64,000 nucleotides of DNA from Novosphingobium album (ex Hu et al. 2023) (GCF_022832385.1 NZ_JALHLE010000007.1:224107-288106), one strand, 5' to 3'; positions 24,716 through 34,624 are shown, numbered from the stretch's first letter. The notes: generated from the sequence alone by a model not told the origin. Program-made: numbers and translations.

Positions 24716-26970
24716 AGTTCCTCATCAAAAAGCGGCAGGCGTCGGAAACGCAGGCCCGTCGCCGAAAACAGCGCATTGGCAACGGCAGGCGCGACAACGG
24801 CGACGCCCAGTTCACCCGGATCGGCCGGATCGGCCGTACTCTCGATAAATTCCACCTCGATCGCCGGGCAATCGGCCAGCGTGGGCAAACTAAGATCACT
24901 AAGCCGCTCGTTGCCCGGCCGGCCGCCTTCATAGCGCACAGAGCAGCCCAGCACGAGACCGAGCCCGAACACCAGCCCGCCCTCGATCTGCTGGCGGGCG
25001 ATGTCGAGATTGACGATACGGCCGATGTCGGCGACCGCGCTCAGCTTGTCGACCCGCACACCGTTCTCGTCGCGGCGGGCACTTGCAATCAGAGCGATGC
25101 GCCCCTCCCCGATGACGTGACAGGCGATGCCCTGCCCGCTGTTGTCACCGCCCCCGCCCCACTGTGCGAGCGCCGAAACACGCTGGAGGCATTCCGCAAG
25201 GCGGGGCTCCTTGCCCAGCATCGCCATGCGGTAGGACAGCGGCTCGCGGCCTGCCTTGTGCGCCATTTCATCTACGAAGCTCTCGTTGAAGAAGGCCGTG
25301 TAGCCATGGGCGTTGCCGCGCAGGCGCGCGGTCGGCAGATCTATGGTCGTGGGGATATGATCGACCGCCACATGCGGGATGACATAGGGCGGCACCGCGC
25401 CTTCCAGCGCAAGCGGATCGTCCTTGCCCCCTACTGCGCGGATCGCCTCTGCCGGTGTCTCACTGCCGAACAGCCGGCGGCCGAACTCGCGTGCCGTTGC
25501 CGGCATGGCAACACGCGCGCGCCAGCCGGCAATACCGCCTTCAGTATCGAAACGCCCGGCCATCACCGCTACCACCGGCGTGCGCGGCAGGCCCGCGCGC
25601 ATCTCCTCGCGCCGGGACCACGTAAGCTGCACCGGCTGCCCCGCCTCTTTGGCGAGGATCGCCGCTTCGACTGCGTGCCCCATTTCCAGCCGCCGGTCGA
25701 AACTGCCGCCCAGCGGCATCGGGTAAAGCACCACTTGCGAGGCTTCGAGCCCGACGGCCCGCGCCGCTGCCTCGCGGGTTGCTTCAGGCACTTGCGTGCC
25801 CACCCATAGCTCCAGCAGCCCCCCTTCCAGCCGCGCGGTGACGCTGGCCGTCTCGATCGTCGCGTGCACTGCCGGGGCAACCACATAGCGCAGTTGCAGC
25901 GGCAAGCCGCCTTTCACAACGCCCATGTCGCCCGAAGCATGGATGCGATGTACCTTGCCCGCCCGCATCGCCTCGTCGAGGGTATTGTCGAGATTGGTGC
26001 TTTCGACACCGGCGGCAACCTTGAAGCGCGGCTTCATCCGCGTGAGCGCAGTGTCCGCCGTCCACCAGTCGCGCGCGAGGGCGGCGACCCAGCCCTCACC
26101 TTTCACCGTCCGCACGAGGCCCTTCATCGACTTCGCGGCATCCTCATCGATCCCGGCCAGCGACGCGCTGGCACCAAGCGGTGCATGCCGGATCGCCGCA
26201 TGGAGCAGCCCCGGCAGCCGCACGTCGCCTGCAAAAGTCCATGATCCGTCGATCTTGGACGGCAGATCCAATCGGGGATAACGCAGCGCGGCGCCGGGCG
26301 GAAATTCTCCGGGATCCTCGGCCATGGCATCGGCGCGCAATGGCGGGGTCGAGGGGGGAGAACAGGCTGCCGCCTCTTCCACCAGTGCGCCGAACGGCAA
26401 GCGCTTGTCCTCGTGGACGATGAAGCCGCCCTGCGCGTCGCATTCCTCCCACGCAACGCCCCAACGCGCCGCCGCCGCCTGCATCAACATGGCGCGGGCC
26501 GAAGCGGCTGCGGCTCGGGCAGCGTCCTCATAAGCGCCCAGCGACATGCCGTCTGCCGTCGCGTTGAAACGGTGATCCTCGGCCCAGCGGCGCGTGATCA
26601 TGCCGTCGGGATCTTCCGCCAGCGAGGGCATCACCGGCATCCACAGTGGCGCCCAGCGCGCCGCCAGCGCCAGATTGGCATAGAGCGCGCTGACCGGTGC
26701 GGGTTCGACCGCAACCTGCCGCCAGTCCGCGCCCAGCTCAAAGGCGACGACTTGCGGGATGAGCGTAGTCACCCCCTGCCCCATCTCGACTTGCGGCACG
26801 GCGACCGAAATCACGCCATCGGTGCCGATCTTGATCCAGGCGTCAAACGCGAACTCACCCTGGCCCGGTGCCAGCGGGAGCGGGAAATGCCGGGGACGCA
26901 GCACATAACCGAGCGCCAGCCCGCCACCGGCCAGCGCCCCGATCAGGATGCCGCGCCGGGAGACCGCCAT
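24712..26970 (-). CDS. Tat-exported molybdopterin-binding oxidoreductase (IorB-like large subunit)
   Basis: The start is the ATG at 26970, which overlaps the mrp stop and begins a twin-arginine signal (MAVSRRGILIGALAGGG); the longer open frame runs through mrp and is not real. The 752-residue product matches the large subunit of isoquinoline 1-oxidoreductase-type xanthine dehydrogenase-family enzymes: VAVPQVEMGQGVTTLIPQVV, LRYVVAPAVHATIETASV, MPLGGSFDRRLEMGHAVEAA and LRGNAHGYTAFFNESFVDEM. The expected catalytic Glu is in PGELGVAVVAPAVANALF. No gene for the partner [2Fe-2S] subunit or cytochrome is nearby. Substrate unknown. Confidence 0.9.
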   Translation of the reverse strand: MAVSRRGILIGALAGGGLALGYVLRPRHFPLPLAPGQGEFAFDAWIKIGTDGVISVAVPQVEMGQGVTTLIPQVVAFELGADWRQVAVEPAPVSALYANLALAARWAPLWMPVMPSLAEDPDGMITRRWAEDHRFNATADGMSLGAYEDAARAAAASARAMLMQAAAARWGVAWEECDAQGGFIVHEDKRLPFGALVEEAAACSPPSTPPLRADAMAEDPGEFPPGAALRYPRLDLPSKIDGSWTFAGDVRLPGLLHAAIRHAPLGASASLAGIDEDAAKSMKGLVRTVKGEGWVAALARDWWTADTALTRMKPRFKVAAGVESTNLDNTLDEAMRAGKVHRIHASGDMGVVKGGLPLQLRYVVAPAVHATIETASVTARLEGGLLELWVGTQVPEATREAAARAVGLEASQVVLYPMPLGGSFDRRLEMGHAVEAAILAKEAGQPVQLTWSRREEMRAGLPRTPVVAVMAGRFDTEGGIAGWRARVAMPATAREFGRRLFGSETPAEAIRAVGGKDDPLALEGAVPPYVIPHVAVDHIPTTIDLPTARLRGNAHGYTAFFNESFVDEMAHKAGREPLSYRMAMLGKEPRLAECLQRVSALAQWGGGGDNSGQGIACHVIGEGRIALIASARRDENGVRVDKLSAVADIGRIVNLDIARQQIEGGLVFGLGLVLGCSVRYEGGRPGNERLSDLSLPTLADCPAIEVEFIESTADPADPGELGVAVVAPAVANALFSATGLRFRRLPLFDEEL

Positions 26971-27962
26971 CAGTTCGTGTCCAGCCAGTCCGCGACCCTG
27001 CGCGCGAGGTCTGCGAAAGCCGCCGCCTGCGGTCCTTCGCCCGCTGCCGGGGGCGTGCCCGCATCGCTTTCGCGGCGGATCGCGATGTCGAGCGGAATGC
27101 GGCCGAGGAAGGGCGTGCCCATCGTCTTGGCGCAGGCTTCCGCGCCGCCGGAACCGAAGGGGTCGCTCACTTCGCCGCAATGAGGACAGATGTAGCCGGC
27201 CATGTTCTCGACCACGCCGATCACAGGAACGCCGCCCTTCTCGAACAGTTCGACCGCGCGGGTCGCGTCGATCAGGGCAAGGTCCTGCGGTGTCGAGACG
27301 ATCACTGCCCCGGCGGGCTTGAACTTCTGCAGCATGGTGAGCTGGATGTCGCCGGTGCCCGGCGGCAGGTCGACGATGAGAATCTCGGCATCGTCCCAAT
27401 GCCCTTCGAGCAGCTGCGTCAGCGCGCCCGAGGCCATCGGCCCGCGCCAGGCGATCGCCTGCCCCGGATCGGACAGATGACCCATGGAGAGGACCGGCAC
27501 GCCCCAGTGGCTGGCCACCGGCACCAGCCGGTTGTCATGCGCGACCGGCTTCTGTCCTTCTGTGCCGAGCAACCGCGCCTGCGAGGGGCCATAGATATCG
27601 GCATCGACCAACCCGACCTTCCGCCCCGTCCGCGACAGGGCGACCGCAAGATTGGCCGCGACCGTTGACTTGCCGACACCGCCCTTGCCCGAACCGACGG
27701 CAACGATCCGCTGCATCGGCTTTGCGCTTTCAGCCGCGTCTGCCTTGTCCGCCATCAGAGCGACGCGCACTTCGGAAACGCCCGAGGCGGCTTCCAGCGT
27801 CTTTTTAACAGACGCTTCCACCCCCGCCCGGGCACGGGCATCCATGCCGGACGCATCGAGTACGATCGTCACGCGTCCATCAGCCAACCGCAGCGACTGC
27901 ACGCGAGCGGCCTCTTGCGGGGCCAGCAGGGTCTTCAGTCGATCGGAAGCGTCTTGGGTCAT
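26970..27962 (-). CDS. mrp: Mrp/ApbC iron-sulfur cluster carrier ATPase
   Basis: This P-loop ATPase delivers Fe-S clusters to target proteins. The 330-residue product has an N-terminal DUF59-like region, the deviant Walker A GSGKGGVGKST at about 90-100, VGLVDADIYGPS, LIVDLPPGTGDIQLT, and the cluster-binding pair CPHC (YICPHCGEVS). Its stop overlaps the start of the exported molybdenum hydroxylase by one base. That enzyme family needs an Fe-S partner, so the linkage may be functional rather than chance. Confidence 0.95.
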   Translation of the reverse strand: MTQDASDRLKTLLAPQEAARVQSLRLADGRVTIVLDASGMDARARAGVEASVKKTLEAASGVSEVRVALMADKADAAESAKPMQRIVAVGSGKGGVGKSTVAANLAVALSRTGRKVGLVDADIYGPSQARLLGTEGQKPVAHDNRLVPVASHWGVPVLSMGHLSDPGQAIAWRGPMASGALTQLLEGHWDDAEILIVDLPPGTGDIQLTMLQKFKPAGAVIVSTPQDLALIDATRAVELFEKGGVPVIGVVENMAGYICPHCGEVSDPFGSGGAEACAKTMGTPFLGRIPLDIAIRRESDAGTPPAAGEGPQAAAFADLARRVADWLDTN

Positions 27963-28121
27963 GCGGTCTCCGTTTTCGCGGCGGGATCGCCGCTCAGGTG
28001 GCGCAGTCGCGGAAAAAGGGCAAGAGAGGCCCTGTTATTTGCGCCACAGGTTCCTATAGATAGCCCCATGAAAGCAATCGGTGATGCAACAACGAACCCG
28101 GGCGGGAGCGACGGACTGGCC

Positions 28122-29252
28122 ATGGCGGGCCGCAACAGCCCTTGGGGCGGCGGCAGTGGTGGCGGCGACGGAGACGGCGGCGAGCCCGGCGGGGAAAGCG
28201 GCGACGGCAAACCGGACGACGGACCCGCCGGGAAGGCGGATAACGGACCGCGCAATCCCTGGCTCCCGGGCGGCGAAGCTCCTCCACGCCGGTCCGCCAG
28301 CATCGAGGACATCTTCCGCGGCCGTGATCCGCGCAAGAGCGGCGGCGGGCCGCGTGGCCCCGGTTTCCCCCAGCTACCGCGCCGGCCCGATGGCAAGTCG
28401 TGGTTACCGCTCGGCATCGGCCTGGCTGTCGCGGCGCTTTTGCTGCTGACAACAGTCCACACCATCGGTCCCAAGGAGCAGGGGCTCGTCACGACGTTCG
28501 GCAAATATTCGCGGATCATCGATTCCGGCGTGAACTTCACACTGCCCTGGCCGGTCGAACAGGTCGACGTGGAGGACGTCCGCTCGTTCCAGGTCGACAT
28601 GATCCCTGACAACGACAATGAAAAGCTGATGCTGACGAGCGACAAGAACCTCGTCGATCTCAGCTACCTCGTGCGCTGGAACATCAAGAACCTGAAGGAC
28701 TACAAGTTCCGCCTTGCCGATCCGCAGGAGACGGTGCGCGAGGTGGCCGAGGCGGCGATGCGCGCATCGATCGCGCAGATCTCGCTGAACGATGCCATCT
28801 CCGGCGCGGGCCGCGCGCAAGTGGAACAGGACGTGCGCGAGCGCATGCAGCGCATCCTCGACTACTACAAGTCGGGCGTCGCGGTGCAGGGCGTGGAAAT
28901 CAAGAAATCCGACCCGCCGGCCAAGACCAAGTCCGCCTTCGAGCAGGTCACCGTGGCCCAGCAGGAAGCCGAGCGCGACCGGTCGGAAGCGCGCGCCTGG
29001 GCGCAGCAGCAGCTCGCCAGCGCGCAGGGCAACGCATCGCAGTTCGACAAGGTCTATGAGCAGTACAAGCTCGCTCCCGAGGTAACCAAGCGCCGCATGT
29101 ACTACGAAACCATGGAGGGCGTGCTGCGCGACAACGATACCGTCGTCGCCGAAGCCAAGGGGATGACGTCCTACCTGCCGCTGCCGGAAATGAAGCGCTC
29201 GGCCGGGGATGATTCCACCACGACGACCGTGACTGCCAAGGGAGGCCAGTGA
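28122..29252 (+). CDS. hflK: FtsH protease modulator HflK
   Basis: HflK forms with HflC a membrane SPFH complex around FtsH and modulates its proteolysis. The product starts MAGRNSPWGGG, followed by a Gly/Asp-rich cytoplasmic stretch to about 45, one transmembrane helix (WLPLGIGLAVAALLLL), then the SPFH domain from HTIGPKEQGLVTTFGKYS and a coiled-coil C-terminus with VAQQEAERDRSEARAWAQQQ. An in-frame ATG at 28068 is an alternative start, but a promoter-like stretch just before it and HflK-like N-termini favour 28122. The stop overlaps hflC by one base. Confidence 0.92.
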   Translation: MAGRNSPWGGGSGGGDGDGGEPGGESGDGKPDDGPAGKADNGPRNPWLPGGEAPPRRSASIEDIFRGRDPRKSGGGPRGPGFPQLPRRPDGKSWLPLGIGLAVAALLLLTTVHTIGPKEQGLVTTFGKYSRIIDSGVNFTLPWPVEQVDVEDVRSFQVDMIPDNDNEKLMLTSDKNLVDLSYLVRWNIKNLKDYKFRLADPQETVREVAEAAMRASIAQISLNDAISGAGRAQVEQDVRERMQRILDYYKSGVAVQGVEIKKSDPPAKTKSAFEQVTVAQQEAERDRSEARAWAQQQLASAQGNASQFDKVYEQYKLAPEVTKRRMYYETMEGVLRDNDTVVAEAKGMTSYLPLPEMKRSAGDDSTTTTVTAKGGQ

Positions 29253-30091
29253 TGGGAGACGTCTGGACCCACTACAAGGCGGCCTGGATTGCCGCCGCCA
29301 TCGTGATCGCGGGCCTGATGATGAGCCTTATCATCGTGCCCGAGGACCAGCAGGCGGTGGTGATCCGCACCGGCCGTCCGGTCGCGGTCTACAACCCCTA
29401 CAGGGCCAAGGCCGATTTCGGGCAGACCGACGCCGGCATTCACTTGCGGGTGCCGCTGATCGACAAGGTCCAGCGGATCGACAAGCGCCTGCTCTCGGTC
29501 GACATGCAGTCGCAGCAGGTCCTTTCGACCGACCAGCAACGCCTCAACGTCGATGCCTATGCCCGCTACCGAATCATCGATCCGGTCAAGATGGTGGAGA
29601 CCGCAGGCACGACCGACCGCGTGACGCAGCAGCTTGAGCCGATCCTGTCCTCGGTCGTGCGCCAGGAACTGGGCAAGCGCACCTTCCAGTCACTGCTGAC
29701 TGCCGAGCGCGGACAGGCGATGGCGAACATCCGCGACCTGCTCGACCGCGAAGCGCGTGAATACGGCGCACAGGTGGTCGATGTGCGCATCAAGCGCGCC
29801 GACCTGCCCGAAGGCGCGCTGGAAAGCGCGTTCGCCCGCATGGAGGCATCCCGCCAGGAAGAAGCCAAGACCATCGCTGCCCAAGGCCAGCGCGACGCCC
29901 AGATCATCCGTGCCGATGCCGAAGCGCAGGCCGCCAAGATCTATGCCGATGCCTTCGGCAAGGATCCGGCCTTCTACGACTTCTACCGCTCGATGCAGAG
30001 CTACCGAGTCGCATTTGCCAAGGATCAGGGCGCAAAGACATTCGTGCTTTCACCGGACAACGCCTACCTGAAACACTTCAGGGAGCCGTGA
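29252..30091 (+). CDS. hflC: FtsH protease modulator HflC
   Basis: Partner of HflK in the inner-membrane complex facing the periplasm. The 279-residue product has a single N-terminal helix (AAWIAAAIVIAGLMMSLIIV), the SPFH domain (PEDQQAVVIRTGRPV, DAGIHLRVPLIDKVQRIDKR) and the charged helix ESAFARMEASRQEEAKTIAA. The ATG at 29252 is seven bases after GGAGG; a GTG at 29249 also lies in frame. The hflK stop overlaps its start. A promoter-side gap of about 130 bases separates it from degP. Confidence 0.95.
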   Translation: MGDVWTHYKAAWIAAAIVIAGLMMSLIIVPEDQQAVVIRTGRPVAVYNPYRAKADFGQTDAGIHLRVPLIDKVQRIDKRLLSVDMQSQQVLSTDQQRLNVDAYARYRIIDPVKMVETAGTTDRVTQQLEPILSSVVRQELGKRTFQSLLTAERGQAMANIRDLLDREAREYGAQVVDVRIKRADLPEGALESAFARMEASRQEEAKTIAAQGQRDAQIIRADAEAQAAKIYADAFGKDPAFYDFYRSMQSYRVAFAKDQGAKTFVLSPDNAYLKHFREP

Positions 30092-30222
30092 CGGGCCGCA
30101 AAGGGCCGAAAAGGGGGCACAATACCGGCACCATTCAATCCCGGTTAAGCCAGCAGGGCGTCAATCGGGCCGGGGCCGAAGGATGGCGCCGCGGCGCCGC
30201 CACAACGGAGGAATCAGAGGAC

Positions 30223-31761
30223 GTGAAGCCCGTGCGATATGCTTATGGATTGACGACGGCGCTCCTTCTTGGAGGCGCAACCCTTTCGCTGACGACCGGC
30301 TTTCCCGCCGGCGCGCAAGTCGCCCAGAACGAGGCGAGCCAGATATCGAAGGTGGTCCCCAAGGCCGGGGCACCTGCCAGTTTTGCCGACCTGACCGCAC
30401 AACTCGCACCTGCGGTCGTCAATATTTCCACCCGGCAGCGCATTCAGGTGCAGAGCCAGAACCCGTTTGCCGGGACCCCGTTCGAAGGCCTGTTCGGCAA
30501 TCAGGGCAATTCCGGCCCGCAGACGCGCGAAGCGCAGTCGCTGGGCTCGGGCTTCATCGTTTCTGCCGACGGCTACGTGGTGACCAACAACCACGTGATC
30601 ACCGCCGAAGGCAAGGGTGAGGTCGAATCGATCACGATCACCATGGCAGACGGGGACGAATACCCGGCCAAGCTGATCGGCAAGGATGCTGCTTCGGACC
30701 TCGCGGTTCTGAAGATCGAAGCCAAAAAGCCGCTGCCTTTCGTGAATTTCGGCGATTCCCGTCACGCCCGCGTGGGTGACTGGGTCGTCGCCATCGGCAA
30801 CCCGTTCGGTCTCGGCGGTACGGTGACGGCGGGTATCATCTCGGCCGTCTACCGCAACACCGGCAACGGCGGTGCCTATGACCGCTATCTGCAGACCGAC
30901 GCCGCGATCAACCGCGGCAACTCGGGCGGACCGATGTTCGACATGAGCGGCCAGGTGATCGGTATCAACAACGCCATATACTCGCCCACCGGCGGCAGCG
31001 TCGGCATCGGCTTCGCGATCCCCGCCGAGACCGCCGCGCCGATCGTCCAGAAGCTGATCAAGGGCGAGGCCATCGAGCGTGGCTACCTCGGCGTGCGCAT
31101 CCAGCCGCTGACCGACGATCTCGCCGATTCCATGGGCCTCGATCACAACAAGGGCGAGTTCATCCAGGGTGTCGAGCCCGATGGCGCCGCCGCCAAGGCC
31201 GGCATCCAGGCGGGAGACGTGATCGTCAAGGTGAACGGCAAGGAAGTCACCAAGGACCAGACGCTGTCCTATCTCGTGGCCAACACAGAGCCCGGCAGCC
31301 GCATCCCGGTCGATCTGATCCGCGGCGGCCGCAGGATGACGGTGACCGCCACCGTCGCCAAGCGCCCGAGCGAGCAGGAACTGGCCCAGTCGTTCGCGCC
31401 AGACAGCGATCAGGACGACAACCCCTTCAACAACCCGCCGGCCCAACAGGAACAAGGCGCCGTCGAGAAGGCGCTCGGTCTTTCGGTCACACCGCTGACC
31501 CCGCAAATCGCGCGACAGCTCGGTGCGTCGAACGATACCAAGGGTGTTGTCGTGGTTGCCGTCGATCCCAGTTCGGATGCCGGCCAGAAGGGCTTCTCGC
31601 GCGGGTTCATCATCATGTCCGCCAACGGGCGCGACGTGACCTCCACCGCCGACCTCGAAGCCGCGATCAAGGCCGCGAAGGCCGATGGCCGCTCGGCCCT
31701 GCTGCTGCGCGTCCAGCCGCGTGGCCAGTCGCCCGTCTTCGTGCCCGTCCGGATGCGCTGA
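30223..31761 (+). CDS. degP: Do/DegP-family periplasmic serine protease
   Basis: A periplasmic protease/chaperone for misfolded envelope proteins. I start at the GTG at 30223 (GGAGG 11 bases upstream), which begins a signal peptide ending near GAQ; the longer frame has no export features before it. The 512-residue protein has the catalytic triad: His in VVTNNHVITAEG, Asp in ASDLAVLKIE, Ser in NRGNSGGPMF. Two PDZ domains follow (RGYLGVRIQPL onward, and ALGLSVTPLTPQIARQLG onward). It sits after hflK-hflC, all quality-control genes, and ends before a strong terminator. Confidence 0.95.
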   Translation: MKPVRYAYGLTTALLLGGATLSLTTGFPAGAQVAQNEASQISKVVPKAGAPASFADLTAQLAPAVVNISTRQRIQVQSQNPFAGTPFEGLFGNQGNSGPQTREAQSLGSGFIVSADGYVVTNNHVITAEGKGEVESITITMADGDEYPAKLIGKDAASDLAVLKIEAKKPLPFVNFGDSRHARVGDWVVAIGNPFGLGGTVTAGIISAVYRNTGNGGAYDRYLQTDAAINRGNSGGPMFDMSGQVIGINNAIYSPTGGSVGIGFAIPAETAAPIVQKLIKGEAIERGYLGVRIQPLTDDLADSMGLDHNKGEFIQGVEPDGAAAKAGIQAGDVIVKVNGKEVTKDQTLSYLVANTEPGSRIPVDLIRGGRRMTVTATVAKRPSEQELAQSFAPDSDQDDNPFNNPPAQQEQGAVEKALGLSVTPLTPQIARQLGASNDTKGVVVVAVDPSSDAGQKGFSRGFIIMSANGRDVTSTADLEAAIKAAKADGRSALLLRVQPRGQSPVFVPVRMR

Positions 31762-31791
31762 CGCCACGCACCAGCAGCAGCACTGACAAAG

Positions 31792-31821
31792 ACGCCCGCC
31801 GGAATATCCGGCGGGCGTTTT
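31792..31821 (+). terminator. Intrinsic terminator after degP
   Basis: A perfect 11-bp stem, ACGCCCGCCGG / CCGGCGGGCGT, with an AATAT loop is followed by TTTT. It lies between degP and the convergent PBP1A gene. The reverse strand also offers a moderate T-rich tail, so it may serve both genes. Confidence 0.9.
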
Positions 31822-31883
31822 GCTTTGTCCGGGGTACCTGAAGCGAAACCGCGCCTCGCTTCAGAAAGGTCGCCGCATCAGGC

Positions 31884-34073
31884 TCAGTACGCGCCGCTGG
31901 TCCGTACCGGTGACGGCGATGGCCGCGGCACCACGCCCGTGCCCTGTCCCGGACGCAGACCGGGGTCCTGCGCAGTGCCCCGGCCAGTAGCCCGATTGAG
32001 AAAATCATCGTTGGCGGCAGGCGGCGGCATGGCACCGTTCTGCTGCCCGTAATCCGGAACCTGCGGTATCCCCGGCCCCGGCCCCGGCCCGACGGCACCA
32101 TCGTCATAGCGCGGCTGCTCGTCGTACTGTGTTCCGGTGCCCGGATGCACCAGGTTCCCGTTCTCGTCGGTGTAGTAGTAGTCGTCCGGATCGCCCTGCA
32201 GTTGCTCATCGTCAGGCTCGAGTTGCCATTCAGGCAACTGCAGCTTCGTGTCGAACTCCTCTACCGGACGCTTGGCGACCGCGACCTTCATGTAATCCGC
32301 AAAGGCACGGGCCGGTGCATGGCCTCCCGACAGCCCCCTCACCGCCTTGGCATCGTCGCGGCCCATCCACACGCCAGTGGTGATTCCACTCGAGAATCCC
32401 AGGAACCAACCGTCCTTGTTGGAACTGGTAGTGCCCGTCTTGCCCGCGACCGGACGCCCGATCTGGGCCGCCCGGCCAGTGCCGGTAGCCACAGTCGTCT
32501 GCAACATGTCGGTGATGCCTGCCGCTACGTAATGCGGCACCAGCACCTGCCCCTGCACCGACTTGTGCTGATAGAGCACTTCGCCGTTCGTGGTTGTCAC
32601 TTTGGTGATGCCATAGGGCTCGACCGAGGTGCCTCCCGCAGACACTTCCGCAAAAGCGCGGGTCATGTCGATCACGCGCACTTCGGACGTGCCGAGCACC
32701 ATGGCCGGCTGGGTGTTGATCGCGGTGGTGATGCCAAAGCGGCGTGCCATGCTGGCGACAGTGCCGAAACCCACTTCATTGCCGAGCTGTGCGGCAATGG
32801 TGTTCTTCGAATAGGCGAAGGCCGTGCGAACATCGATTTCGCCGGCATAGCTGCGGCCCGAATTCTGCGGACTCCAGCCATCGATCGTGACCGGTTCATC
32901 AACCACGCGGTCACTCGGCGTGTAACCTGCCTCAAGCGCGGCCATGTAGACGAACAGCTTCCACGCCGAACCAGGCTGGCGCACCGCGTTGGTGGCGCGG
33001 TTGTAGTTCGAACTGACATAATCGGTGCCGCCGACCATGGCGAGCACCCCGCCATCGCGATCGAGGCTGACAAGCGCGCCTTGCGTGCCCTTGGGCACGT
33101 TATTGTCAATCGCGGCCGTTGCGGCCTTCTGCATTGCCGGATCAAGCGTGGTCCACACCTCGATCGGCTCGTTGGTTTCAGGCAGCAGCAGATCGAGCTG
33201 CGGCAGGGCCCAGTCGGTGAAGTAGCGGACCGAATTCTGCCCTTCTTCCTTCGCGACCTTGACCTGCGACAGGTCGATGGCGTCCGCCTCATCCTGGGAA
33301 ATGACACCGTTCTTTGCCATCAGGCCGAGCACGACATTTCCGCGGCCGATCGCCGCCTGCATGTCTGCCGTTGGCGAATAGTTGGACGGCGCCTTCACCA
33401 GCCCGGCGATGATTGCGGCCTCGGGGGTCGTCAGCCCGGTGGCGGGGTGGCCGAAGAACTTGCGACTCGCCGCATCGATGCCATAGGCACCGCCGCCGAA
33501 ATAGACCTTGTTGAGGTACAGCTCGAGGATCTGGTCCTTGGAGAACTTGCGCTCCAGCGCCAGCGCCAGCACCGCCTCGCGCGCCTTGCGGGTCCACGAA
33601 TAGCTGTTGTTCAGGAAGATGTTGCGCGCGAGCTGCTGGGTGATCGTAGAGGCGCCTTCGCGGAAATGCCCGCGCTCGAAACGCACCTTGACGGCACGGA
33701 GCATCCCGATCGGATCAACGCCGATGTGTTCGCGGAAGCGCCTGTCCTCTACCGTGACCATCGCATCGCGCATGACCTGCGGGATCTGGTCGTAGGACAG
33801 CCACCGGCCATAGCTCGGCCCGAGCGACACCAGTTCCGTTCCGTCGCGCGCGCGCACGACGATCATCTGCCCATTCTGGCTGCTCTTGAGCGCACTGTAG
33901 CTGGGCAGTTCACGCATGGTGAACAGCACCGCCGTGGCCAGGAAGATCGCGCCCAGCAAGCCGAGCGCAGCGCCCCAGATGAACACGCTGCGAACGATAC
34001 GGCGCCAAAGCGGCTTTGTCGGTCGGGAGGAAGGGCCGCCTGACTTGCGGCCCCGGCCGGAATTCTTGGCCAT
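31884..34073 (-). CDS. mrcA: Bifunctional penicillin-binding protein 1A
   Basis: A class A PBP that polymerises and cross-links peptidoglycan. The 729-residue protein has an N-terminal membrane anchor after a basic cytoplasmic stretch, the GT51 domain with catalytic Glu in VTVEDRRFREHIGVDP and GASTITQQLARN, and the transpeptidase domain with SxxK in RQPGSAWKLF, SxN in YSKNT and KTG in AGKTGTTSS. The C-terminal 90 residues are Pro/Gly/Asp-rich with DDYYYTDENGN, unstructured by appearance. It is convergent with degP. Confidence 0.95.
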   Translation of the reverse strand: MAKNSGRGRKSGGPSSRPTKPLWRRIVRSVFIWGAALGLLGAIFLATAVLFTMRELPSYSALKSSQNGQMIVVRARDGTELVSLGPSYGRWLSYDQIPQVMRDAMVTVEDRRFREHIGVDPIGMLRAVKVRFERGHFREGASTITQQLARNIFLNNSYSWTRKAREAVLALALERKFSKDQILELYLNKVYFGGGAYGIDAASRKFFGHPATGLTTPEAAIIAGLVKAPSNYSPTADMQAAIGRGNVVLGLMAKNGVISQDEADAIDLSQVKVAKEEGQNSVRYFTDWALPQLDLLLPETNEPIEVWTTLDPAMQKAATAAIDNNVPKGTQGALVSLDRDGGVLAMVGGTDYVSSNYNRATNAVRQPGSAWKLFVYMAALEAGYTPSDRVVDEPVTIDGWSPQNSGRSYAGEIDVRTAFAYSKNTIAAQLGNEVGFGTVASMARRFGITTAINTQPAMVLGTSEVRVIDMTRAFAEVSAGGTSVEPYGITKVTTTNGEVLYQHKSVQGQVLVPHYVAAGITDMLQTTVATGTGRAAQIGRPVAGKTGTTSSNKDGWFLGFSSGITTGVWMGRDDAKAVRGLSGGHAPARAFADYMKVAVAKRPVEEFDTKLQLPEWQLEPDDEQLQGDPDDYYYTDENGNLVHPGTGTQYDEQPRYDDGAVGPGPGPGIPQVPDYGQQNGAMPPPAANDDFLNRATGRGTAQDPGLRPGQGTGVVPRPSPSPVRTSGAY

Positions 34074-34225
34074 GTGTTAGGAAGAAACCCTTCTAGCAGA
34101 CAGAAACGTCCGGTCGCTTCCTACACCTTGCACGGCGATTTGTAACCGGGGGTTAACGATGCCCGCCGACGCACCTTTGACATCCGTCGAAAGCGCCCCG
34201 GCATGGCCCCACCGCGGAAGAGCGC

Positions 34226-34624
34226 TCAATCTTCCGGCTTGAAGTCGAGCGATGCACTGTTGATGCAGTAGCGCAGCCCCGTCGGACCCGGCCCATCGGG
34301 AAAGACGTGTCCCAGATGCCCGTCGCACCTGGCGCAGGTCACCTCGGTGCGGACCATGCCGTGCGAGGCATCGCGATGCTCATCGACTGCTCCGTCTCCT
34401 ACCGGAGCCGTGTAGCTCGGCCAGCCGGAACCCGAATTGTACTTGGTCCCGGAAGAGAAAAGCGGCGCACCGCAACCGGCACAATAGTACATGCCATCGG
34501 CCTTGTTCTTCTCGTACTTGCCGGTGAAGGCCCGCTCGGTACCCGCCTCGCGCAGCACGTGGTACTGTTCGGGCGAGAGCTTCTCGCGCCATTCGGCATC
34601 GGTAAGATTGAGCTTTTCGGTCAT
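34226..34624 (-). CDS. msrB: Peptide-methionine (R)-S-oxide reductase MsrB
   Basis: Reduces R-methionine sulfoxide in proteins. The 132-residue product has the four zinc Cys (Cys48/51 in YYCAGCG and Cys97/100 in [14 protein letters not shown]) and the catalytic Cys120 in [10 protein letters not shown]. The site where many MsrB proteins hold a resolving Cys reads NSGSGWPS, with Ser instead, so regeneration must use another route such as direct thioredoxin attack. It is a single gene between PBP1A and a CorA-type transporter gene. Confidence 0.96.
   Translation of the reverse strand: MTEKLNLTDAEWREKLSPEQYHVLREAGTERAFTGKYEKNKADGMYYCAGCGAPLFSSGTKYNSGSGWPSYTAPVGDGAVDEHRDASHGMVRTEVTCARCDGHLGHVFPDGPGPTGLRYCINSASLDFKPED

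Noticed and set aside
24712..27399. An 895-codon frame extending the molybdenum hydroxylase gene upstream through mrp
   Set aside because: The extra 143 residues are low-complexity Arg/Gly/His from a frame of mrp, and the Tat signal at 26970 gives the natural start.
30214..31767. A 517-codon minus-strand open frame opposite degP
   Set aside because: Antisense to a gene with an intact serine-protease triad and two PDZ domains; no motif in the translation.
32145..34043. A 632-codon open frame on the plus strand opposite the PBP1A gene
   Set aside because: It is antisense to a complete class A PBP; its translation is His/Arg/Ala-rich and has no family motif.
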